Shown: positions 24,378 to 33,310 of the stretch, piece by piece | How the letters are laid out: each line of letters begins with the position of its first letter | How positions within the stretch are numbered: position 1 is the first letter of the stretch | Assembly: GCA_946185745.1 (NCBI GenBank) | Contig: CAMHKQ010000006.1 | Span: 1 to 64,000 of the forward strand | Source of the DNA: an uncultured Bacteroidales bacterium | GTDB lineage: Bacteria; Bacteroidota; Bacteroidia; Bacteroidales; UBA932 | Reading direction: 5' to 3' | Length of the DNA: 64,000 nt | Notes under the pieces: generated by a model | What the model was told of the DNA's origin: nothing | The model's input: only the letters and a program-made list of their open reading frames with translations | The model's database searches: none | Program-made: the position numbers and the translations under genes

Positions 24378-24941
24378 ATGTTTTCCCTCCTTTATCCATC
24401 CGAGCCGGCGCCGCTGCTGGGCACCATGGCGGACAACGCCGAGATGATGCCCGTGACCGAGCCCGGGGGGATCGTCGTGGGAAGGGCCTGCAGGGGCTTC
24501 ATCCATGGCGGCAGCCTGCTGCTGCATCCGGTGGTGCATCTGCACATAATCAACAGGCAATCAAAGATTTACCTGCAGAGGCGCGGAATGGACAAAGAGC
24601 TCTATCCGGGCCTGTGGGACACCGCTGTCGGCGGGCATGTGGCATATGGCGAACAGATGGAGGAGGCTCTTTACAGGGAGGCCGCCGAGGAGCTTGACTT
24701 CCGGCATTTCAACCCCGTTCTCATCAAAGTCTACGAGTTCGAGGGGCGGAACGAAAGGGAACTCATCGGCGTGTATGCGGCCATCTCTTCCAAGACCCCG
24801 AAACCCGACGGTTTCGAGGTGGTGGAGGGCCGCTGGTGGACTGACGGGGAAATCCGGGACGCCCTGGGCTCCGGCCTGCTCACACCCAACTTTGAGCAGG
24901 AGTACAGTCAGATAAAGGACACTTTGTTCTCACTTCTATGA
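24378..24941 (+). CDS. Nudix hydrolase
   Basis: A 187-residue protein. The Nudix box GHVAYGEQMEEALYREAAEE (about 91-110) matches G-x5-E-x7-REUxEExGU closely. The N-terminal segment (about 1-50) has GGIVVGRACRGFIHGGSLLLHPVVHL. Such proteins resemble IPP-isomerase-type or NUDIX hydrolases acting on nucleoside-diphosphate derivatives; the substrate is unknown. It starts three bases after the previous stop and overlaps the next start by four bases, so it is expressed with the DUF4922-SpoIID gene. Confidence 0.87.
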   Translation: MFSLLYPSEPAPLLGTMADNAEMMPVTEPGGIVVGRACRGFIHGGSLLLHPVVHLHIINRQSKIYLQRRGMDKELYPGLWDTAVGGHVAYGEQMEEALYREAAEELDFRHFNPVLIKVYEFEGRNERELIGVYAAISSKTPKPDGFEVVEGRWWTDGEIRDALGSGLLTPNFEQEYSQIKDTLFSLL

Positions 24942-27004
24942 GCGACATCGACAAATTCATAAAAGACCAGCTTTCGGTATGGCCGCTGGCCGCAGCCAAT
25001 TTCAGGGCGGTAAAGAATTCGGAGTACAGGGAATTCACCGTCGGGGGCCTGAAAGTGAAGGCCCAGTTCAATCCCTGCCGTATCGGCTCTTCCACCGCTG
25101 AAACCGACCCCGAGACGATAGCCGCCCGCAAGTGCTTCCTTTGTGCCGGCAACCGCCCCAAAGAGCAGTTCCACCTGAGGTACGAGGGCAAGAAGGGAAG
25201 GATGTACAACATCCAGGTCAATCCCTTCCCCGTCTTCAGGGGGCATCTGGTCATAGTCCGCTCCGAACACATGCCGCAGACCATCTGGCATCACTTCCCG
25301 GACATGCTGCTGTTCTGCCGTATGTATCCCGATTTCACGGCCTTCTACAACGGTCCGGTGAGCGGCGCTTCCGCCCCCGATCACCTGCATTTCCAGGCAT
25401 GTCCCCGCAGGAGCCTTCCGCTCGAAGACCGGGTGGACGCCTTCCTGGACAATCCGGGAGAGCCCCTTGCAACGATGCAGGACGCTTCCCTTTACAAATT
25501 CGACGGCTTTACCAGGGGAGTTTTCGCGCTCAAGGCAGGCACCCAGAAGAGCATGGCCAAGCTCTGTTACCGCCTGCTCGAATGCTCGCCAAGGACGGAA
25601 GGGGAGAACGAGCCCCGTTTCAACCTTTACTGCTGGTACCGCGACAATGAATTCCGCACCATCGTGGTGCTTCGCTCGAAATACCGGAGCCACCACTACT
25701 TCAGCAAGGGCGAGGACCATCTCACCATCGGCCCCGGCGCGGCCGAGATGGCAGGCTTCTTCATCACCCCCATACGCGAAGACTTCGACAAGCTGAACGG
25801 ACACCTGCTGGAGGAGCTCGTTGACGAGGTGTCGATAAGCGCCGGACAGGAGAAGATGGTCATATGGCGCATTACCCGCACGCAGCCGCTCATCGACGTG
25901 GGCATCATGGCCGCTCGGGAAATCAACTTCGAAATCATTTCCGACGGCGCAGGCCCGCAGCGGGTAACCTTCGCCGACGGCCGTATAAACTACAACGGAG
26001 CCCTTTACGACAGCCTCACGTTCGACGCAGTCACCCGCTCCACCCTTTTTGCCGAGCCCACCTTCATCCTGCACGACATGCCCATAGGCATCGATTTCCA
26101 CTGGCAGCGGAAGATCACCCGCCGCTTCGCGGGCCGTCTCAGCTTCATCGTGGAAGGCGACAGGATTCGCGCGGTGAATACCATCGGGGTGGAGGATTAT
26201 CTGCTCAGCGTCATTTCCAGCGAGATGCTTTCCGAGGCCCCGCTTGAATTCCTGAAGGCGCACGCCATCATCTCGCGCAGCTGGCTCATGAGAAATCTGG
26301 GCTCGCACGATGGCTTCGACGTGTGCGCCGACGATCACTGCCAGCGCTATCAGGGGCTCGATCTTGCAGTCGGCCCGGCCGTGAGGGATGCGATAGACCA
26401 GACGTGGGGGCAGCTCCTCACCTTCGGAGGCGAAATCTGCGACGCCCGCTATTCCAAGTGCTGCGGCGGCCGCACCGAGCTTTTCAGCACCTGCTGGGAA
26501 GAGAAAGACTATCCTTATCTCGCCAGCGTAGAAGACGAATACTGCGGCGAGGCCACCCCGGAAATCCTGCGGAAAGTGCTGCAGGACTACGATCTGGCCA
26601 CGGCAGATTTCCACGACTGGACCGTCCGCTACACCCGCGAGGAGCTTTCCGGCCTGGTGAAACGCCGCACCGGCGTCGATTTCGGAGAGATAAAGGCTCT
26701 GGAACCGGTAAAACGGGGGCCTTCCGGCCGCATCGAGTATCTCCGCATAGTCGGGAGCGACAAAACCGAAGTCATAGGCAAGGAACTGGCAATCAGGCGC
26801 GCCCTCAGCGAAAGCCATCTCAAGAGTTCGGCCTTCGACGTGGAATGGGAGGGCGACGACTGCATCCTCCGCGGCCGCGGATGGGGACACGGCGTCGGCC
26901 TCTGCCAGATAGGCGCGGCGGTGATGGCCTCGAAGGGTTTCGACTGCGCAGGAATCCTTGCCCATTATTATCCCGGATCCGAAATCAGCGACAGCCATGA
27001 GTAA
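24938..27004 (+). CDS. DUF4922 (HIT-like phosphorylase) - SpoIID/LytB fusion protein
   Basis: A 688-residue two-part protein. Residues 1 to about 310 form a DUF4922 domain related to GDP-galactose phosphorylase/HIT enzymes, with a CFLCAGNRP motif near 66 and the histidine triad SAPDHLHFQ (His149, His151, Gln153). From about 315 to the end is a SpoIID domain: VEDYLLSVISSEM, CGGRTELFSTCW and a C-terminal GWGHGVGLCQIG. SpoIID proteins bind or cleave denuded glycan strands, but this one has no signal peptide or membrane helix, so it appears cytoplasmic. Next to an AmpG-like importer, a role in processing imported peptidoglycan fragments is a reasonable inference. It overlaps the next gene by eight bases. 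Confidence 0.88.
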   Translation: MSDIDKFIKDQLSVWPLAAANFRAVKNSEYREFTVGGLKVKAQFNPCRIGSSTAETDPETIAARKCFLCAGNRPKEQFHLRYEGKKGRMYNIQVNPFPVFRGHLVIVRSEHMPQTIWHHFPDMLLFCRMYPDFTAFYNGPVSGASAPDHLHFQACPRRSLPLEDRVDAFLDNPGEPLATMQDASLYKFDGFTRGVFALKAGTQKSMAKLCYRLLECSPRTEGENEPRFNLYCWYRDNEFRTIVVLRSKYRSHHYFSKGEDHLTIGPGAAEMAGFFITPIREDFDKLNGHLLEELVDEVSISAGQEKMVIWRITRTQPLIDVGIMAAREINFEIISDGAGPQRVTFADGRINYNGALYDSLTFDAVTRSTLFAEPTFILHDMPIGIDFHWQRKITRRFAGRLSFIVEGDRIRAVNTIGVEDYLLSVISSEMLSEAPLEFLKAHAIISRSWLMRNLGSHDGFDVCADDHCQRYQGLDLAVGPAVRDAIDQTWGQLLTFGGEICDARYSKCCGGRTELFSTCWEEKDYPYLASVEDEYCGEATPEILRKVLQDYDLATADFHDWTVRYTREELSGLVKRRTGVDFGEIKALEPVKRGPSGRIEYLRIVGSDKTEVIGKELAIRRALSESHLKSSAFDVEWEGDDCILRGRGWGHGVGLCQIGAAVMASKGFDCAGILAHYYPGSEISDSHE

Positions 27005-28274
27005 GACGAAATCTCCCTGGATGTGGGTGCCTACGCTCTATTTTGCGGAGGGGATTCCCTATTTTCTGGTGAACGTGGTGTCCGTGACCATGTTCAAGCG
27101 CCTGGGCATGGACAACGCCTCCCTGGCGGCTCTCACCTCGCTGCTGTATCTGCCCTGGGTGATAAAGCCGCTCTGGAGCCCCCTGGTGGATGTAGTGAAG
27201 TCCAAGCGCTGGTGGATTCTGGCTATGCAGGCCGCCATGACGGTGTGTTTCGCGGCGCTGGCCCTGTCGCTTCCCCGCGAAGTGGGGAAACCGGTCGGGG
27301 CGTTCGTGCCCGCACTCGTCATCTTCTACGTCTCGGCCATGCTTTCAGCCACCCATGACATAGCCGCCGACGGGTTTTACATGCTCGCTCTGGATGACCA
27401 CAGGCAGAGCCTTTTCGTTGGCATACGCAGCACGTTCTACAGGATTGCGAGCGTTTTCGGGCAGGGCGTCATCGTGGTGGTGGCGGGACTGCTCGAAACC
27501 AGGTACGGCAATATCCCGAGGGCGTGGATTTATACTTTGCTCGGTTCGTCGCTGCTTCTTCTGCTCATAACCCTGTGGCATACTCTTGCCCTGCCGTCGG
27601 AGGAACGTTCCCTTGAACCCGAAGCCAGGGAAGAGAAACGCAATTTCGCCGGAGCTTTCAGCACTTTCTTCAGGAAGCCCGGAGTGTGGCTGGCGATTGC
27701 GTTCATGCTTCTGTACCGCCTTCCCGAGGCCCTTTCAGTGAAGATGCTCACGCCCTTCATGCTGGATCCGGTCGATGCCGGCGGCCTTGGCATCACAACG
27801 GCCCAGAGCGGACTGGTGTACGGGACGGTCGGAGTGATTGCGCTCACCGTCGGAGGCATCCTGGGCGGTCTTTTCGCAGCCCGGGTGGGCCTGCGCAAGT
27901 CGCTGTGGCCCATGGCATTGAGCCTTGCTCTTCCGTGTGCGGTGTATCTCTATATGGCCATCGCGCAGCCTTCGGAGCTCTGGAAGATTTATGTCTGCGT
28001 GGCCTTTGACCAGTTCGGATACGGTTTCGGTTTCACGGCCTACATGCTGTACATGATGTATTTCAGCGAAGGCGAGTACCAGACTTCCCATTACGCCCTG
28101 TGCACGGCCTTCATGGCCATGAGCATGATGGTGCCGGGCTTCTTCGCCGGCTGGCTCCAGCAAAGTCTCGGCTATACCGGTTTCTTCGTGCTGGTGATGA
28201 TATGCTGCATCGCCACCATTGCCGTGACAGCATTCATCCCCCGGACCATAAAACACGATTACGGCAAAAAATAA
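26997..28274 (+). CDS. AmpG-like MFS permease
   Basis: About 12 membrane helices over 425 residues. The opening motif WVPTLYFAEGIPYFLVNVVS and the segment SATHDIAADGFYMLALDDH are characteristic of the AmpG/muropeptide permease branch of the MFS. It would import anhydro-muropeptides or related sugars across the inner membrane. The ATG at 26997 overlaps the SpoIID-fusion stop by eight bases; an ATG at 26958 is rejected because the permease motif starts later. The neighbour supports peptidoglycan recycling; the exact substrate is not proven. Confidence 0.88.
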   Translation: MSKTKSPWMWVPTLYFAEGIPYFLVNVVSVTMFKRLGMDNASLAALTSLLYLPWVIKPLWSPLVDVVKSKRWWILAMQAAMTVCFAALALSLPREVGKPVGAFVPALVIFYVSAMLSATHDIAADGFYMLALDDHRQSLFVGIRSTFYRIASVFGQGVIVVVAGLLETRYGNIPRAWIYTLLGSSLLLLLITLWHTLALPSEERSLEPEAREEKRNFAGAFSTFFRKPGVWLAIAFMLLYRLPEALSVKMLTPFMLDPVDAGGLGITTAQSGLVYGTVGVIALTVGGILGGLFAARVGLRKSLWPMALSLALPCAVYLYMAIAQPSELWKIYVCVAFDQFGYGFGFTAYMLYMMYFSEGEYQTSHYALCTAFMAMSMMVPGFFAGWLQQSLGYTGFFVLVMICCIATIAVTAFIPRTIKHDYGKK

Positions 28275-28336
28275 TTTCCAAAATATTGTTACATTAGGCA
28301 CGATTTATCGTCTATAGATTAAAGAACACTAAAAAC

Positions 28337-29824
28337 ATGAGCACCATGAGAACATTCTTCAAACTCGCATTGACCGCTGCAGCAGCTGCAGCCCTTGCAC
28401 TTTCTTCCGTTGATCTCAGTGCCCAGTCACGCGGGGGAGGCAGCTCCCGAAGCGGTTCGAGCAGCCGTTCTTCCAGCAGCAGTGTTTCCCGCTCCAGCTC
28501 GGGCAGTTCTTCCGCCGGCATATCCCGTTCCAGCGGTGCATCCACCCGCTCGTCCGGCAGTATCTCCAGCTCGTCAAGCAGCGCTTCCCGTTCGTCCGGC
28601 AGCGTCTCCCGTTCCTCTTCACCCCAGGTGAACAGGGGCAGCCAGAGCACTACCAGGGCACAGGGCGGCACCATAAGCAGCTCTTCCAGGAGCACCGGCA
28701 CTACCGGTCTCTCGCGCGGTTCCGAAGTGACTCAAAAGAGCTCGGGCAGCAGCACCCGCAGCAGCGGCACCACCGCAAGCAGGGGTTCTTCCAGCTCCAG
28801 CGCACGCAGCGGCGGCACCGTCACCAGCAGGTCCTCGGGCACCACCACTACCCGCAGTTCAGGGCTCACCAGGGGAGAGGAAGTTTCCCCCAAGTCCGCA
28901 GCCGACAAGACCGGCGGCAATAACAGGGGTGCCACCACCACTACCACTAGCGGCCGCAACTACGGGGTGGGTTCTTCCTCCCGCGGATACGACACCGGTG
29001 ACAGCTACAATCGCCAGACCCAGGGTCCTCCCGCAAACGAAGTCCGCTTCGACGACCACGGAAAGCGCGTTCATCCGCACGACCGTCCTTTCATGGACTG
29101 GAACCGTCCCGGCCACTTCTACGGCGGAAACCCCCACTACTTCGGATACAGGGTACGTTACCTGCCCCACTACAGAAGGGTCAGATACTGGGGTATCGAC
29201 TATTACTTCTACAACGACATCTGGTACAGGTACTATCTCGGTCACTACGTGATCTGCCGTCCGCCCTACGGAATCGGATTCGGCTACGACCTCTACAACC
29301 TCGAGCTTGACGTGATCAGGTTCGCCTACTACAACAACGTTTACCGTTCATACCATATCATCAACAGCAACTACGACACCATCCTCGAGCAGAACCGCAT
29401 AATTGCAGAGAACAACGCCATCATAGCGGCGCAGAACGCAATGATCGCGGCTCAGCAGGCCACTCCCTCACATATCGGGGCTGCAGCCGGACCGGTTGAA
29501 GACCTGAACGCACTCAAGAGTCTCGACTCCTACACCCTTGCGACCAGACTCGGGCTCATCCAGAGCTATGCGGCTGCAAACCAGGAGTACTACTACGACG
29601 ACGGCGTGTTCTTCGTCAGGGACAACGGGGAATACAAGGTGATAGTTCCTCCCGCAGGAGCACTCATCAAGGCCCTCCCCGACGACTACGAAATCGTAAG
29701 GCTGGCAGATAATAACGAATACTACAGGGTAGACGACACCATCTACCGCATGACGGTAACCGACGGAGTTCCGTACTTCGAGGTCCTCGGACAGCTCCAG
29801 CAGAACACTGTAGTTATGAAATAA
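28337..29824 (+). CDS. Secreted Ser-rich protein with DUF6515-like domain
   Basis: A 495-residue protein with a signal peptide (Ala-rich, cleaved near LSAQ, residues 28-31). Residues about 32-190 are low-complexity Ser/Arg/Thr/Gly. Then comes a Tyr-rich domain (HDRPFMDWNRPGHFYGGN, RVRYWGIDYYFYNDIWYRYY) resembling DUF6515, an Asn/Ala-rich helical stretch (NRIIAENNAIIAAQNAMIAA) and a C-terminal part with paired YYYDDGVFFVRD and YYRVDDTIYRM motifs. Probably periplasmic or on the cell surface; function unknown. ATG at 28346 is an alternative start. The last 11 bases overlap the convergent murI gene. Confidence 0.8.
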   Translation: MSTMRTFFKLALTAAAAAALALSSVDLSAQSRGGGSSRSGSSSRSSSSSVSRSSSGSSSAGISRSSGASTRSSGSISSSSSSASRSSGSVSRSSSPQVNRGSQSTTRAQGGTISSSSRSTGTTGLSRGSEVTQKSSGSSTRSSGTTASRGSSSSSARSGGTVTSRSSGTTTTRSSGLTRGEEVSPKSAADKTGGNNRGATTTTTSGRNYGVGSSSRGYDTGDSYNRQTQGPPANEVRFDDHGKRVHPHDRPFMDWNRPGHFYGGNPHYFGYRVRYLPHYRRVRYWGIDYYFYNDIWYRYYLGHYVICRPPYGIGFGYDLYNLELDVIRFAYYNNVYRSYHIINSNYDTILEQNRIIAENNAIIAAQNAMIAAQQATPSHIGAAAGPVEDLNALKSLDSYTLATRLGLIQSYAAANQEYYYDDGVFFVRDNGEYKVIVPPAGALIKALPDDYEIVRLADNNEYYRVDDTIYRMTVTDGVPYFEVLGQLQQNTVVMK

Positions 29825-30572
29825 GAGACATTCTCAAAAGATTTTCGGCAGACCCGGAGGCGAGATATTCGACTCCGGGTTCGCTTTTTCCGGCAGGAAT
29901 GCCGTTTTCGGCCATTACGTCGGCGAGGCGCCTGGCAACTGCAGGAGCCGGGTCTATGAAGCGCACGTCCGGGTGGCCGTCTTCTGCCGCGACTTTGCGG
30001 AGGGTGTCCAGCAGGAAGGGGTAGTGTGTGCAGCCAAGCACTATGCGGTCGGCACCCTCGTCGAGCAGGGGAGCGAGACTCGCCCGGACGACCTGCTCCG
30101 CATGGGGTCCGGTGAGTTCCCCGTTTTCCACCAGTTCCACAAATCCGTGGCCGACCCTTTCCTCGATGCGGACTTCGTTTTCGAAGCGGCCTTTGGTGTT
30201 GAGATACTTGCTGCCCTTGAGGGTGCCTGCGGTGGCCAGGATGCCTATGACCCCCGTTTCAGTGCCGAGGGCGGCCGGCTTGACGGCCGGTTCCATGCCG
30301 ATGAAGGGGATGGGGTATTCGGCCCTGAGCTTTTCAATGGCGGCGGCGGTGGCGGTGTTGCAGGCGAGCACCATGGCGTCGGCGCCTCTCCAGAGGAAAT
30401 GGTTCGTGATGCGGCGGAGCCTGTCCTGGATGTATTCAGGCGTTTTCTCGCCGTACGGGCAGTGGGCATTGTCGGCAAAATAGATGTAGCGTTCCTGCGG
30501 AAGAACCTTGCGTATCTCGCGGAAAACGCTCAGACCTCCGACTCCGGAATCCATTATGCCGATAATTGCCAT
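29814..30572 (-). CDS. murI: Glutamate racemase
   Basis: A 252-residue cofactor-independent racemase giving D-glutamate for peptidoglycan. Both catalytic cysteines are present: Cys71 in ACNTATA and Cys181 in GCTHYP. DSGVGGLSV lies at the N-terminus and ADNAHCPYG near 33-41. Length is typical. A TATATTTG element ends eight bases before the ATG, so the transcript is nearly leaderless and murI is probably not dependent on the polysaccharide operon upstream. Confidence 0.96.
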   Translation of the reverse strand: MAIIGIMDSGVGGLSVFREIRKVLPQERYIYFADNAHCPYGEKTPEYIQDRLRRITNHFLWRGADAMVLACNTATAAAIEKLRAEYPIPFIGMEPAVKPAALGTETGVIGILATAGTLKGSKYLNTKGRFENEVRIEERVGHGFVELVENGELTGPHAEQVVRASLAPLLDEGADRIVLGCTHYPFLLDTLRKVAAEDGHPDVRFIDPAPAVARRLADVMAENGIPAGKSEPGVEYLASGSAENLLRMSLIS

Positions 30573-30579
30573 TGCAGTA

Positions 30580-30587
30580 CAAATATA
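30580..30587 (-). promoter_or_regulatory. Predicted -7 element of murI
   Basis: Minus strand reads TATATTTG, seven bases from the murI ATG. It sits in the 22-base gap after the last gene of the polysaccharide operon. Confidence 0.5.
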
Positions 30588-30594
30588 GTCAATT

Positions 30595-31539
30595 TCAGGG
30601 TTTCAGGCCCTTGAACAGGTTAAGCAGCCTGAAGGCCGCCACATAGTTCCCCCCGAGCAGGCGGAAGAGCAGATGCTCGAAACGGTAGCGGGCTATGTCG
30701 CTGCGGCGGAAAACCTCCAGCAGCCCTTTCTTTCCGGAAAGGAAGGAGTTGAAGGCGCGTTTTTCCTGCCGCCCGAAGGGGGTGATGTCCAGCAGGGCGC
30801 GGTTTACCATTACGCAGATGCGCTGGCTGAACACGCGTCGGTCAGCCTCTTCGGACACGCTCCCGTCGCGGAAGGAAAGCAGCGATTCGGCAACAGTGAT
30901 GCGGTCGTAAGCCTTCCTGATATTCCGGGAGCGGGTGATGCTGCCACCCCGTACCAGTACGTTGTATGAAGGCCGGTTTGTGACGTGGCAGCTTTCCGCC
31001 ATGTACAGGGCCCTCGGAATCAGCTCGGAATCCTCGAAGAAGATGCCTACCATGAAGCGGAGGTTGTTTTCCTGCAGGAAACCCCTGCGCCAGATGTACA
31101 TGACGGCGCAGTCGAGCCATTTGAGGGAGCGGAAGACTTCCGCCGGGCCTGCATTTTCGGGGAGGACGTTCCTGAGGGGGCCGGTGCCGTTGTTTCTGGC
31201 AGCTACGGAGATGTAGTCGCACGGGTGTTCCTTCACTGTGGCGCAGGCCCATTCCACTGAACCATCCGTGAGCGAATCGTCGGAATCGACGAACCATACG
31301 TAATCGCCCTTCGCCACCCGCAGCCCTGCATTCCTGGCGGCGCTCGGCCCGGCGTTTTCCTGTGACAGCACGGTGATGCCCGGATGCTCCGCGGAGAGCC
31401 TGCGGGCGAGCGCGTGGCTGCCGTCGGTGGAACCGTCGTTCACGATGATGATCTCGGCATCGCCACCCAGGCAGGAAAGGACGCACATTTCCAGCCAGGC
31501 TTCGGTGTTGTAGACAGGTATGATTATGCTAAGGGTCAT
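30595..31539 (-). CDS. Glycosyltransferase family 2
   Basis: A 314-residue GT-A enzyme. It opens with LSIIIPVYNTEAWL; the nucleotide-sugar strand IIIVNDGSTDGS is at about 34-45; ENAGPSAARNAGL follows; and the metal-binding DxD is in YVWFVDSDDSLTDG (about 89-102). The C-terminal part is basic and probably membrane-associated. It is the last gene of the second polysaccharide operon and overlaps the previous gene by four bases. Donor and linkage unknown. Confidence 0.9.
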   Translation of the reverse strand: MTLSIIIPVYNTEAWLEMCVLSCLGGDAEIIIVNDGSTDGSHALARRLSAEHPGITVLSQENAGPSAARNAGLRVAKGDYVWFVDSDDSLTDGSVEWACATVKEHPCDYISVAARNNGTGPLRNVLPENAGPAEVFRSLKWLDCAVMYIWRRGFLQENNLRFMVGIFFEDSELIPRALYMAESCHVTNRPSYNVLVRGGSITRSRNIRKAYDRITVAESLLSFRDGSVSEEADRRVFSQRICVMVNRALLDITPFGRQEKRAFNSFLSGKKGLLEVFRRSDIARYRFEHLLFRLLGGNYVAAFRLLNLFKGLKP

Positions 31540-32366
31540 CTGCGGAACAGTTTTTTGAGGAAATAGGTGAATTTCGCGGCGGCTATCTGCCAGCGGGGAG
31601 TGCCCATGTAGTTGCGGTAGTAGTAGCAGTCGCTTTCGAAGGCCATCTGCCTCCGCTTCAGGGCGTCGAAGTAGCGGGCGGTGGTCGCCTCATGCTCGTG
31701 GAGCACGCTCACCGACGGAAGATACCATTCGCCCCGGCCGATCTGTTTCATGCGCTCCGCCAGTATCGCCTCTTCTGCGTAAAGGAAGGTGGCCGGGTCC
31801 ATGCCGCCGCAGGCCCGGTAGTCCTCGCCCCTGGCCATGAAGAAACAGCCGGAAACCAGGTAACACGGACCTTCATCCCTCGGCACAACGGTCTCGTAGA
31901 GGGCGGCATGTTTTTTCCGCGAGAGGTACAGGTTGCTCCAGTAGATTGCCACGTGCCTGTGCCAGAAACTCCTGTAGGGGTGCGGGCTCTGCAACTTGCC
32001 GTCGAGACCGACCACCTTGGGGCCTATCACGCCGTATTCAGGAAGCTCCGAGAGCCTCGCGGCCATGGCATCGACTACCGACGGGTCGGTAAAGACTATG
32101 TCGTTGTTGGCGAATAGGTAGAAATCCGCCTCTGGGAAAACTGCGGCTCCGGCGTTGTTGCCCCTGGCGAAGCCGGCGTTCTCTTTCATTTCCAGCACTT
32201 TGCAGCCTTCGGGGAGGCCCTTCCGCAGGGCAGCGGCGCTCTCTGCCGTGGACGCGTTGTCCACCACCACCACCTCGTGCGGGGCGGAAATCCTGCTGAC
32301 TTCCTCCCTTACGAAGCGGATGGTCTGTTCTTCGTTCCGATAGTTTATGACTATGACGGCTACCAT
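31536..32366 (-). CDS. Glycosyltransferase family 2 (rhamnosyltransferase-like)
   Basis: A 276-residue GT2 enzyme. Features: VAVIVINYRNEEQTIRF, VVVVDNASTAES, the NAGFARGNNAG loop (about 62-72), and FANNDIVF as DxD equivalent. YLVSGCFFMARGED and the acid GGMDPATFLYAEE follow. The layout resembles WbbL-type rhamnosyltransferases. Overlaps are four bases with the next gene and seven with the previous one. Confidence 0.9.
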   Translation of the reverse strand: MVAVIVINYRNEEQTIRFVREEVSRISAPHEVVVVDNASTAESAAALRKGLPEGCKVLEMKENAGFARGNNAGAAVFPEADFYLFANNDIVFTDPSVVDAMAARLSELPEYGVIGPKVVGLDGKLQSPHPYRSFWHRHVAIYWSNLYLSRKKHAALYETVVPRDEGPCYLVSGCFFMARGEDYRACGGMDPATFLYAEEAILAERMKQIGRGEWYLPSVSVLHEHEATTARYFDALKRRQMAFESDCYYYRNYMGTPRWQIAAAKFTYFLKKLFRR

Positions 32367-33310
32367 TTGGGATCTTTGAATTTTCCGGTGGTGAATCCGC
32401 TCCGGAGTATCCTGCCAAGCTTCTGCCAGCGCCTCTTCACATATATCCAGATGGCCATGCGTCTCATTTTCAGGTACTCCGCTCTCGTATAGTACACTTC
32501 CATCGACTTGTCTATGTCGGTGAGGTCATAGGAGTGGGCACTTTTGCAGAAGACCTCCTTGTAGTATACGTCGGTGAGCCAGTCATACATGTCCCCTTTG
32601 ACCTTTACAAAGGTTCCGGTGCTGATGCGCTCCCTTTTCCTGAGGTCGTTCAGGATGTCGAGGTAGACTACGGCATGTGCACGGAAGTAATTGTATCCTC
32701 CTTTACCTTTGTCGTCCGGCTGGGTCGCAAGCGGCGTATTGTCAATAACATACCTGGACTGCTGCCTCATCTCGAAGAGCAGGGAAGAGTTTGGGAACAA
32801 CTTGTCGTATGCTATGGAATCCATCACGGGCTTGTCTATGTCCCATATGCCAAGACCTCCCATCCAGCACGACCACGTGGACATGCCGTAGACGAAGGAG
32901 TTGAAGTCTTCACATTCGGTGAGCTGCCCGAGTTTAAGATGCCCGGAAGCAAAATATACCACCGGTTTTTCATCCTTGTACCTGTCTACTATATCCAGCA
33001 TCCGTTGCAGGGCCCCCGGAACAAGCACCTCGCGATGGTTCATCGCCTTGCAGAAAGTGCCCTTGCCGAGTTTGAGAGCATCCATTATGTTGTGAAAACC
33101 CTGGGATGTCGTACGCCTGTAGGTGAGATTGGGATACTGAAGCTCTTTGACGGCTTTTTCCAGCTCGTCTGAAGGGCCGTTGTCCGTGATGACAACCTCG
33201 AATCTGTCCGTGTCGCAGCCCTGGGCGTAGATACTTTCAAGTGCCGGCAGAACCCAGCGGGCCGTGCCGTTTGTGGGGATGCAGATGGATAATGTCAAAT
33301 TGTCCTTCAT
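32360..33310 (-). CDS. Glycosyltransferase family 2
   Basis: A 316-residue GT2-like enzyme starting LTLSICIPTNGTARWVLPAL, with VVITDNGPSDELEKA. The metal-binding region is less canonical (GTFCKAMNHREVLVPGALQ instead of a clear DxD), so activity and metal use are uncertain. The C-terminal half (FYGMS-type aromatic stretch, then basic helices) lacks known motifs. It overlaps its neighbours by seven and four bases within the operon. Confidence 0.83.
   Translation of the reverse strand: MKDNLTLSICIPTNGTARWVLPALESIYAQGCDTDRFEVVITDNGPSDELEKAVKELQYPNLTYRRTTSQGFHNIMDALKLGKGTFCKAMNHREVLVPGALQRMLDIVDRYKDEKPVVYFASGHLKLGQLTECEDFNSFVYGMSTWSCWMGGLGIWDIDKPVMDSIAYDKLFPNSSLLFEMRQQSRYVIDNTPLATQPDDKGKGGYNYFRAHAVVYLDILNDLRKRERISTGTFVKVKGDMYDWLTDVYYKEVFCKSAHSYDLTDIDKSMEVYYTRAEYLKMRRMAIWIYVKRRWQKLGRILRSGFTTGKFKDPKW

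Noticed and set aside
24908..26998. 696-codon open frame antisense to the DUF4922-SpoIID gene
   Set aside because: Shadow of a well-supported gene; no recognisable domains.
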